From Planctomycetota bacterium (GTDB lineage Bacteria; Planctomycetota; E44-bin39), in NCBI GenBank assembly GCA_004376375.1, contig SOJX01000139.1, forward strand, positions 1 through 35,136: DNA of 35,136 nucleotides, written 5' to 3'. Position numbers and translations under genes: made by a program. Positions 14,163 to 20,705 of this stretch are shown one piece after another (position 1 is the stretch's first letter; each line of letters opens with the position of its first letter). The notes below the pieces were generated by a model. That model was not told where the DNA came from. It ran no database searches and saw only the letters and a program-made list of their open reading frames with translations.

Positions 14163-14951
14163 TTACCTCTTCTTTTTATTAAATTGATTCTCCCAATTTC
14201 GAAAGGATTTGTCGAGATTCTTCTCAAAATCTTTTAATTCTTTTTCGGTCCGTTCATACTCGCGCTTGAATTTTTTTTGAATTCTTTCAAGTTCTTTTTT
14301 CCTTTTATATTCCTTGTATTCGTTATAGCCAATAAGGCCGCCAATTACAATTACTGCGGCTACCAAAATACATATAGCTATAATCCAGGTGGAAGATGAT
14401 TTTTGCTTTTGGCTGTGTTCATAGCGGCGTTTTTCTCTTCCCTTTTCTTTTGCCCGGACTTCTGCGTCGATAATCTCCCCGCAGAATCTACATTTTATTG
14501 CTGTTGGGCGGGTTTCTTCGCCGCAGTAGGGGCAAGGTTTGTTTGGCGCGCATTTCGGACAATAAGCCATTCCGTCTACAATCAGCACCTTGCCCAAATC
14601 AATATCCAGCCGTGACGCATTCTTCCCGCATTCTGGGCACGGGTATTGTTTGCGATTGTATTCTTCCTTTTTTTCCTTAAGGGCGCGTTCCTTGGCTTCC
14701 TGTCGCGTCCTCTTTTCTTCTTGGCGCGCTAATCTCTCAAGTTCTCTTGCCTCTGCTTTAGCTTTAAGGCCGATTTTACGTTCAATTTCTTCAAGCCATT
14801 TTTTTGCATCACCGTAAGAGAAGAAAACATCATTTACTTTAAATTGAGTATAGCATATATAGCAACGCACCTTTGCGCCATAGAGGTTGCGCTTGGCGGA
14901 CAGGATTTTAATGCATTCCGGACAGATGAAGAAGGTTTCTATATTTTCCAT
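14163..14951 (-). CDS. Zinc-ribbon, coiled-coil, single-pass membrane protein of unknown function
   Basis: The protein is 262 aa. A first zinc site sits at residues 10-33 (CPEC...CYIC). A Lys/Glu/Arg-rich coiled coil spans ~50-100. Two to three more Cys pairs follow at 105-157 (CPEC, CPKC, CPYC, CRFC). A transmembrane helix lies at ~189-208 (WIIAICILVAAVIVIGGLIG), then a second charged coiled coil runs to the end. The zinc ribbons would face the cytoplasm with the C-terminal coiled coil outside, or the reverse. I recognise no named family. Its DNA is visibly richer in A/T than the flanking genes, suggesting acquisition from elsewhere. It lies between two MntA copies on the same strand, 65 nt before copy 1 and 90 nt after copy 2, so the four genes may form one transcript. 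Confidence 0.8.
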   Translation of the reverse strand: MENIETFFICPECIKILSAKRNLYGAKVRCYICYTQFKVNDVFFSYGDAKKWLEEIERKIGLKAKAEARELERLARQEEKRTRQEAKERALKEKKEEYNRKQYPCPECGKNASRLDIDLGKVLIVDGMAYCPKCAPNKPCPYCGEETRPTAIKCRFCGEIIDAEVRAKEKGREKRRYEHSQKQKSSSTWIIAICILVAAVIVIGGLIGYNEYKEYKRKKELERIQKKFKREYERTEKELKDFEKNLDKSFRNWENQFNKKKR

Positions 14952-14969
14952 TTTTCCACAACCAAAACG

Positions 14970-14998
14970 GGCAGACCGCTCGTTGAAAACCGTCTGCC
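14970..14998. other. Hairpin between MntA copy 2 and the zinc-ribbon gene
   Basis: GGCAGAC (14970-14976) and GTCTGCC (14992-14998) form a 7-bp stem around 15 nt. The stem word equals the core of the coding palindrome at 2367-2386. No T-run follows on either strand, so a terminator is not supported. Confidence 0.4.
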
Positions 14999-15041
14999 GC
15001 GGAAGGCTTCAGGTATCACCGGCGCGGCTCTTCCGCAGACC

Positions 15042-15341
15042 TTACCTTTCTTCATATTGCACCTCGGCGCTGGAAAGAATCGAGTCTTTCAGCCGGCGGT
15101 TAAGGTATTTCGGATTCAAGATTTCAACCTTGTGCCCGCCGCACAGGGCCGAAAGCTCGTCTTCAATGTCAATAATAGCGAACCCGACGCTGTGTCCCGG
15201 CTCAAACACGACGAGCACGTCCACGTCGCTGTCCGGCCCGAAGTCGTCGCGCAGGACCGAGCCGAAAAACGACAGCTTGAGTATGTGATGTTTCCGGCAG
15301 AACTCCGCCAGCTTCGCGTTGTCTATGGGGATGCGAACCAT
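15042..15341 (-). CDS. MntA-like nucleotidyltransferase, copy 2 (no adjacent HepT)
   Basis: The protein is 99 aa from ATG 15341, with AAGGAGG ~7 nt upstream. Upstream in-frame starts would overlap the promoter leader. The nucleotidyltransferase motif is identical to copy 1 (GSVLRDDFGPDSDVDVLVVFEPGH, quoted here only as its GSX10DXD core). From residue ~50 the sequence differs completely (AIIDIEDELSALCGGHKVEIL, then a basic NRRLKDSIL segment). There is no HepT next to it, so it is either an orphan antitoxin or acts on another target. It heads the minus-strand group of island genes behind a clear promoter at 15371-15399. Confidence 0.85.
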   Translation of the reverse strand: MVRIPIDNAKLAEFCRKHHILKLSFFGSVLRDDFGPDSDVDVLVVFEPGHSVGFAIIDIEDELSALCGGHKVEILNPKYLNRRLKDSILSSAEVQYEER

Positions 15342-15353
15342 ACTGAAGACCTC

Positions 15354-15368
15354 CTTTTGCAGCAAAAG
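15354..15368. promoter_or_regulatory. Palindrome between promoter and ribosome site of MntA copy 2
   Basis: CTTTTGC-A-GCAAAAG is a perfect 15-bp palindrome placed between the -10 box and the Shine-Dalgarno of the minus-strand island operon. It overlaps the expected transcript start and touches the ribosome site, so it could be an operator or an mRNA hairpin. Confidence 0.45.
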
Positions 15369-15370
15369 CA

Positions 15371-15399
15371 ATAATACCGCGCGGCAGTGTTGGAGTCAA
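15371..15399 (-). promoter_or_regulatory. Sigma70-like promoter of the MntA/zinc-ribbon/MntA/HepT island
   Basis: On the minus strand TTGACT (15399-15394), a 17-nt spacer and TATTAT (15376-15371) form a strong match. The predicted start is ~15364, 23 nt before ATG 15341. Confidence 0.7.
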
Positions 15400-15425
15400 A
15401 AGGATTTTGCGACTATCTGTAAACT

Positions 15426-15512
15426 CGGTTGTTCGGTTGTCCGGTTATTCAGTTGCTCGGTTGTTATTTCTTAACCGAATAACCGAACAACCGAAGAACT
15501 GAACAACCGAAG
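15426..15512. repeat. Symmetric inverted 8-nt repeat array
   Basis: Five octamers of CGGTTGTT type (15426-15465), a 7-nt spacer ATTTCTT (15466-15472), then five octamers of AACCGAAC type (15473-15512). The two arms are near reverse complements and can form a ~40-bp imperfect stem. The array lies in the divergent gap between the island and the AsmA-like gene. Confidence 0.85.
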
Positions 15513-15513
15513 C

Positions 15514-15550
15514 TTCGACGTTTGACGTTCGACGTTTTATGTGCTAATCT
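15514..15550 (+). promoter_or_regulatory. Promoter of the AsmA-like gene, with its -35 inside a heptamer array
   Basis: Heptamers TTCGACG, TTTGACG, TTCGACG span 15514-15534. TTGACG at 15522-15527 within them, a 17-nt spacer, and TAATCT at 15545-15550 make a plausible sigma70-like promoter ~40 nt before ATG 15592. Confidence 0.55.
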
Positions 15551-15591
15551 ACCTGCAAGGAAATTGAGTCAAATCCGGGTGCTTCAAAACC

Positions 15592-18500
15592 ATGACGGGC
15601 AGGCGCAAATTTCTATTCATGCTGGGATTCATCGCGATTATTGCGGCCAACGCTGCGGTAACGTGTCTGCTTGTTTTCAGCGAAGCCAACCTTCAGGCGC
15701 TTCTCAGTCGCGTCCTTTCCGAGATATTCCTCGAGCCCGCGCCGACGTTCGATCGGGTCAGCGGCGGTCCCTTTACAGGTATTAAAATCGAGAATCTGCG
15801 TGTTCTGGACGCTGAGGGAAAAGAAACTCTCATAGCTTTTGAGGAGCTTTTTCTGCGCTATTCCGTTTTCGGCAGATCAATAATCAGGCTTAAAAGCCCG
15901 ACAGTTTACTTCTGGCAGCTTGGGACGCATCACGCGTTTGAGAACAGGCTGAATCCGAAGCTGGTGGAACCCATGGAAGGTCCCGCAGAACCTGCGGGGG
16001 AGCCGGCGCAGTTTGAGTTCGAGGTCTACAACGGGCGGGTCATACTGGATGAAGACGTTCAGGACGCGGCCAGGCCCGCGCGGCATGAAATCAGCATTCC
16101 TGAATTCACGGCCGTAACGGACGGCGACGTCGTGAACTGCGATGCGGACCTGGAGCATCCGACCGCCAGCAAGATCGAAGTGAAGGTCAGGTATAATCGC
16201 GCCCGCTCCGGGCCTCCCGGCTGTTCCTTGAAGCTGAGAGGATTCGGCCTTCATTTTGACAACATTCTTGTCGCAGAGCTTCCGCGCCTTGCAGAGCTGT
16301 GGGAATCTATCGAGCTGTACAACTCGGCCGAGGTCGAGGCGAACTTTCAGTGGGACAATTGCTATAAGTTATTCGAGGAGGATAACGCGCTTCTCAATGG
16401 GCTCCAGAATGCCACGCTCACGGCGAACGGGATAGACGTTATTACAAAGCCCAATCCGCTTCACATCAAGGGCCTGAGCGGAAAGCTTGTCATTGAGAAA
16501 GAAGAGGATTCATGGGTCTTTCGGGACGGATTGAGAGGTTCCTACCGCGGCGCCGCCGTGACAATCGGACCCAAACCGGGGAAACCTTCTACACTGCTTT
16601 TTGCCGTCATAAACGCGCCTCTGACCGAGGAGATTCCGAACGCCTTTCCCGAACTCAAGGGCCTGAAAAAACAGTGGGACCTGTGGAAAATCCGCGGCAA
16701 GGGAACGATAAAGGTCGAATACGATCCATTCGTTGAAGTAAGGCCGGATGATAGGCTTCCGATCAGGGTTATCACCGAGGGAACGTCTGATTTCAAGGTC
16801 ACGTTCAGGCCCTTTCCGTATCCCGTGCACGGCTGGAAGGGCCAGGTTATCACTGACGCGGCACGCCGCGAGACCACGCTCAAGGGGCTTTCATCGATAA
16901 CTTCACGGCCGCGCATTGCTGCCGAGGGAAAAATCGAGTTGAACCCCAAACCGGGCTTCGACCGGTTTGACATGAAAGTTGAAATCGACAACTTGGACGT
17001 GAACGACCCGGTACTCGTGCGCATTATGCGGGAAAAGTTCCAGAATGCTTTTGACGTGATGGAGCCGTTTAATTTCCGCGGCGCAATGAAAGTGGAATAT
17101 GAAATAAACGGAACCGTGCCCGACGGGAAAACGCCGGACGGACTCTTACGCATTGTACCGCAGCGGGGGTTTTCGTTCGCGCACGAAACTTTTCCATACA
17201 GGCTGCAGATTCCGTTTCTGTCCAGCTTCATCGATTTTTCGTTATGGAACAAGGAACTGCGCCTGATTAACGTTAAAGCCGACGAGCCGGAAACAGGTCT
17301 TAAGGCGAAGCTGATCGATCCCGACATGCCCGACGCCCAGGCCGTAAGGTTTTCGCCGAACAAGCCGCTGGCCTTCGGCGTCAGGTATGAAAACGCGCCG
17401 CTCAACGAGCGTATGAAGTTTGCGCTGACGACGGTGAGCGCGGGGCTGGGAAACCTCTGGGACGCCATCGGCGTGGAAGGCGGCAAGGGCAGCGGGACAT
17501 TTATCTTCAGGCGGCCGCCCGGCGGCGAACCGGTCTTCTATAACGAGGTTGAACTGCGCCAGGCCAGGCTCAGGCCGGCGGATTTTCCGCGCTGCTTCAC
17601 CAGCCTTTCCGCACGCGTTATTTCCACGGGAACCGCGACCAGGATTCTGGATTTGCGCTCCGCGGCCCCTGAGGTCCCCCTCGAAGGAAGCGGGATTATC
17701 CACCACGGGCGGAAGGGAGTTGCGTTTGAAGATTTCAGATTTGATTTGCGGGTCCGCGATCTGCCGCTGGACAAGCGGCTGCGGGATGCGCTTCCCGAGG
17801 CCCTGTGGAACGGCTGGGACAAGGTAAACCCCACCGGAAAGCTCGATGCCCATTGTCGTTTCAGCGCCGACCTGGACGGTCAGCCCCAGCACACCATTTT
17901 CCTGCGCCTTACAGGCGGGACCTGTACGTGCGGCGTCTTGCCTCCGGAGCACCGTATCCGAGGCCTTTCGGGCACGGCCACGCTTACCCGCGACAGGATT
18001 GACATACACGGTCTGGACGCGCGGCTCGACGATGCGGTCATTCATGCTTTCGGGTCGATTGAGTTCGGGGGCGAGCTCCCCCGCGTCGATCTCACGGTTG
18101 ATATAAAAAATCTGAAACTCACGCCGCGTCTCGAGGTCGATTTGCCCGCTTTCAGGCGAGTGATTGAGAAGCTCAGCCCCGAGGGCCATGTTGACGTTCT
18201 GCTTCGGCTGCGCGGGACTATTGACCCGGATGATCCCGGATGGCTCGCAGACGCGCTCGAGGTGGAGATAAACCTCAGGAGTCTGGGTATTTCATGGGAT
18301 GTGTTTCCAGAGCCGATCACCTCGCTGCGCGGCCGGTTGACGATAAAAGACGGCAAGCTGAGGAGCGATGAGCTTCGCGGCCGCTGCTCGGGCGGCGACG
18401 TTTTCGTGCGCGACCTTGTTGCGGATACGGGCGAGTCGAAGCTGGCGGCCTCGGTTGAGGTCCGCGGATTTTACGTCGACAAGAACACCCATTTCCCGGA

Positions 18501-19500
18501 AAAGTTATCCAAAGCGGTCAAGACTCTTGGACTCAGCGGCAGCATGGATATCCGCGGCAACGTCTCGGTTGAGAAGCCGCCCGGTGCCGGGGTGCCGGAC
18601 GTGCATTTCAATTTCAAAGTCTGGCCCGAAGACTTCGTGCTTGCCACCGGGCTCAGGTGGGATAATGTTTCGGGCCGGGTTCACATTGAAGGCTCTATCG
18701 CGGGCGGGAAAGACGTATCTCTCAAGAACGGCGAAATCAATATCATCAACTTCCGGTTCCATGAAAGGCACATAAGCAGACTTTATACCAACTTCACTTA
18801 CCGGGACGACGTTTTGAAATTCACCGGCGTCGACGGCGAGATTCACGGAGGCCGGCTGAGGGGCCTTGGCGGCGGGAATCCCGACGTGCGGATAACGTTC
18901 AAGCCCGAGTTCAGTTACGACGGCAGACTCTTTCTGCATAAAGGCAAAATGCGGCTTATGCTGGACGACCTCGGCTACAAGACGGAGAGAGGCGCCGGGA
19001 CGCCCGAAGGAGAAATACGGAGCATCTCTCTTGAGTTCTTCGGCGATTCGGACAGGATAGAGGACGTCCGCGGCACCGGCGAGGCGAAGATTCGAGAGGC
19101 GACTCTGATAGAGGTCCCTCTGTTCTCCAGAATTTTCAACCTGTTCAGTTTCAGCGACAGCAGGAAACTTACGTTCGACGATATGTACTTCAAGTACGAT
19201 TTGCAGGGGAAGACCGTTCTTATCAAGCAGTTCAAGATGGAGTCCGCCGTCATGACCCTCAAGGGGGACGGCAAGATCGACTACGATGGGAATGTGCTCG
19301 CGCTTGCGAAGATCACCTTCGGGAAGGAAATCAAACTCGTGCCGGAAGTATTCAGGCAGGTTAAAGACAAGACGCTGGGAGGTATCTTTTCGGTAATCGT
19401 GTATAACAAGCTCCGCGAGCCCAAATTATTCTACCCGACGACGCTCGGCGACGGAGACCTTCTGCCGCCCGAGAAGGATCTGCACGACTGGAACCCATGA
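15592..19500 (+). CDS. AsmA-like / TamB-like large envelope protein
   Basis: The protein is 1302 aa. An N-terminal signal anchor (FLFMLGFIAIIAANAAVTCLLVF) follows basic MTGRRK. An AsmA-type start comes next (PAPTFDRVSGGPFTGIKIENLRVLD), then ~1100 residues of amphipathic beta-strand repeats. The end is an AsmA C-terminal-like region: LIEVPLFSRIFNLFSF, FDDMYFKYDL, MTLKGDGKIDYDGNVLAL. Family members (AsmA, TamB, YhdP, YdbH) form long grooved bridges across the periplasm that carry phospholipid or affect outer-membrane assembly. The ATG lacks a strong ribosome site. Its stop overlaps the start of the LpxL-like gene by 4 nt (ATGA), tying the protein to outer-membrane lipid metabolism. Which AsmA-clan subfamily it belongs to cannot be told by eye. 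Confidence 0.85.
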   Translation: MTGRRKFLFMLGFIAIIAANAAVTCLLVFSEANLQALLSRVLSEIFLEPAPTFDRVSGGPFTGIKIENLRVLDAEGKETLIAFEELFLRYSVFGRSIIRLKSPTVYFWQLGTHHAFENRLNPKLVEPMEGPAEPAGEPAQFEFEVYNGRVILDEDVQDAARPARHEISIPEFTAVTDGDVVNCDADLEHPTASKIEVKVRYNRARSGPPGCSLKLRGFGLHFDNILVAELPRLAELWESIELYNSAEVEANFQWDNCYKLFEEDNALLNGLQNATLTANGIDVITKPNPLHIKGLSGKLVIEKEEDSWVFRDGLRGSYRGAAVTIGPKPGKPSTLLFAVINAPLTEEIPNAFPELKGLKKQWDLWKIRGKGTIKVEYDPFVEVRPDDRLPIRVITEGTSDFKVTFRPFPYPVHGWKGQVITDAARRETTLKGLSSITSRPRIAAEGKIELNPKPGFDRFDMKVEIDNLDVNDPVLVRIMREKFQNAFDVMEPFNFRGAMKVEYEINGTVPDGKTPDGLLRIVPQRGFSFAHETFPYRLQIPFLSSFIDFSLWNKELRLINVKADEPETGLKAKLIDPDMPDAQAVRFSPNKPLAFGVRYENAPLNERMKFALTTVSAGLGNLWDAIGVEGGKGSGTFIFRRPPGGEPVFYNEVELRQARLRPADFPRCFTSLSARVISTGTATRILDLRSAAPEVPLEGSGIIHHGRKGVAFEDFRFDLRVRDLPLDKRLRDALPEALWNGWDKVNPTGKLDAHCRFSADLDGQPQHTIFLRLTGGTCTCGVLPPEHRIRGLSGTATLTRDRIDIHGLDARLDDAVIHAFGSIEFGGELPRVDLTVDIKNLKLTPRLEVDLPAFRRVIEKLSPEGHVDVLLRLRGTIDPDDPGWLADALEVEINLRSLGISWDVFPEPITSLRGRLTIKDGKLRSDELRGRCSGGDVFVRDLVADTGESKLAASVEVRGFYVDKNTHFPEKLSKAVKTLGLSGSMDIRGNVSVEKPPGAGVPDVHFNFKVWPEDFVLATGLRWDNVSGRVHIEGSIAGGKDVSLKNGEINIINFRFHERHISRLYTNFTYRDDVLKFTGVDGEIHGGRLRGLGGGNPDVRITFKPEFSYDGRLFLHKGKMRLMLDDLGYKTERGAGTPEGEIRSISLEFFGDSDRIEDVRGTGEAKIREATLIEVPLFSRIFNLFSFSDSRKLTFDDMYFKYDLQGKTVLIKQFKMESAVMTLKGDGKIDYDGNVLALAKITFGKEIKLVPEVFRQVKDKTLGGIFSVIVYNKLREPKLFYPTTLGDGDLLPPEKDLHDWNP

Positions 19501-20459
19501 GCAGGTCTGACCGCGAAAAATACAAGCGCCGACACGCGTTCATGCGAACGCTGGGGTGGTACCTGTTTATCCCTTTCATGCGGCTCCTGTACGTGCTGCC
19601 GCTCAGCTTTGAGCTTGCGGCCGCGCCTGTCCTGGGCTACCTGGTTTATCTTCTCAACCGCCGCCTCGTAAAAAGAGCCTGCAATAACCTCAAGATGGCC
19701 TTGGGCGAAAAATATTCCCATCCCGAACGCAAACGGATAGTGCGCGATTACTATATCAATGCCGTCCGCTGTCTTTTCGAGTTTATCCATTTCAAGAGTA
19801 TGGGTTCCGGGTATGTCCGTGACGTCGTTCATGCCCCGGGGTTTGTGGAAAAAGTTAACGAGATAAGGGAAGCGGGCAAGGGTTGTATCCTTATTTCCGG
19901 GCACGTGAACAACTGGGAATTGATGGGAGCGTTTGTCGCGCTCCACTGGCCGACGAGCGTCGTGGGAAAGAGGATCTATTTTGACAAGTTCAACGAAGCG
20001 GTCGTGTCCGCGCGTGAGTCACGCGGATATCATACGATTTACCAGGACGAGCCGCCGAGGAAGCTTCTGGGGGCTCTTCGGAAAAACGAAATTGTAGGTA
20101 TCGTGCCCGACCAGGACGTGGCGCGCATCAACGGCACGTTCGTCGATTTTTTCGGCACTCCTGCCTTCACGCCGACCGCGCCCGTTTCCATGGCACGCGT
20201 CAGCGGCGCGCCTGTTCTGGTTATCTTTCTTATCAGAAGGGGGAGCGCTCACCGTATGATCTTTTTCGAGCCTTTCCACGTTCCCCGCGACGGTGATAAG
20301 GACGCCGTCATCAACGAATTCACCGCCCGGTGGGTTGCGATGGAAGAGGAAGTAATCCGCCGCTGGCCCGCGCAGTGGCCCTGGATACACAGGCGATGGA
20401 AAACACGACCCGAAGGGGAAAGTCCCGAGTCCCGCGTCCCGGGTCCCGGGTCGTTATAA
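19497..20459 (+). CDS. LpxL/HtrB-like lysophospholipid/lipid A acyltransferase
   Basis: The protein is 320 aa, near the usual 290-310. It has N-terminal hydrophobic segments (LGWYLFIPFMRLLYVLPL). The catalytic motif is HX4(D/E) as HVNNWE at ~136-141 inside GCILISGHVNNWELMG. VGIVPDQDVARINGTFVDFFG is the second conserved block (shown here only by its PDQD core), and RWPAQWPWIHRRWK is the typical C-terminal motif. These enzymes add a secondary acyl chain to lipid A on the inner leaflet of the inner membrane. ATGA overlap with the AsmA-like gene implies translational coupling. The final ~12 residues (ESPESRVPGPGSL) come from a GTCCCGN heptamer array that runs into the stop, so the original protein probably ended earlier. 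Confidence 0.88.
   Translation: MSRSDREKYKRRHAFMRTLGWYLFIPFMRLLYVLPLSFELAAAPVLGYLVYLLNRRLVKRACNNLKMALGEKYSHPERKRIVRDYYINAVRCLFEFIHFKSMGSGYVRDVVHAPGFVEKVNEIREAGKGCILISGHVNNWELMGAFVALHWPTSVVGKRIYFDKFNEAVVSARESRGYHTIYQDEPPRKLLGALRKNEIVGIVPDQDVARINGTFVDFFGTPAFTPTAPVSMARVSGAPVLVIFLIRRGSAHRMIFFEPFHVPRDGDKDAVINEFTARWVAMEEEVIRRWPAQWPWIHRRWKTRPEGESPESRVPGPGSL
20422..20449 (+). repeat. Heptamer array (GTCCCGN x4) forming the 3' end of the acyltransferase gene
   Basis: GTCCCGA, GTCCCGC, GTCCCGG, GTCCCGG run gapless. They are translated as the last residues of the acyltransferase, immediately after its conserved WPWIHRRWK motif. Confidence 0.7.
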
Positions 20460-20463
20460 TTTC

Positions 20464-20491
20464 GGATTGTGGATTTTGGATTTCGGATTCG
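20464..20491 (+). repeat. Heptamer array (GGATTNN x4)
   Basis: GGATTGT, GGATTTT, GGATTTC, GGATTCG follow directly after the acyltransferase stop. The word is related to the arrays at 28323 and 34161. Confidence 0.65.
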
Positions 20492-20613
20492 TTTAGCGGG
20501 CGAGCGTGGCCGGTGTGGTCTGCTCGCCGCGTCTTTTCGATTGTCTATGTAAGAAAACTATAAAAAAGAATAATAGGGTTGACAAGTCGGATTTTTTGCG
20601 GTGAACTGGTGCA

Positions 20614-20675
20614 GGAAATCCGGGACATGCTCTCAGATTTCGCGCAGCGAAATCGGTGCGTGTCCCGGGATTTCC
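20614..20675. other. Compound hairpin in the leader of the thioredoxin-fold lipoprotein
   Basis: The outer arms, 20614-20630 (GGAAATCCGGGACATGC) and 20658-20675, pair with one bulge and one mismatch. An inner perfect stem GATTTCGC-GCA-GCGAAATC lies at 20636-20654. It ends ~20 nt before the AGGAGG ribosome site. TTGACA at 20579-20584 lies just upstream but has no good -10. The rest of 20460-20705 holds the heptamer array and AT-rich DNA without a gene. Confidence 0.6.
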
Positions 20676-20705
20676 GCCAAATCACGGATAAACCAGGAGG
20701 CGACG

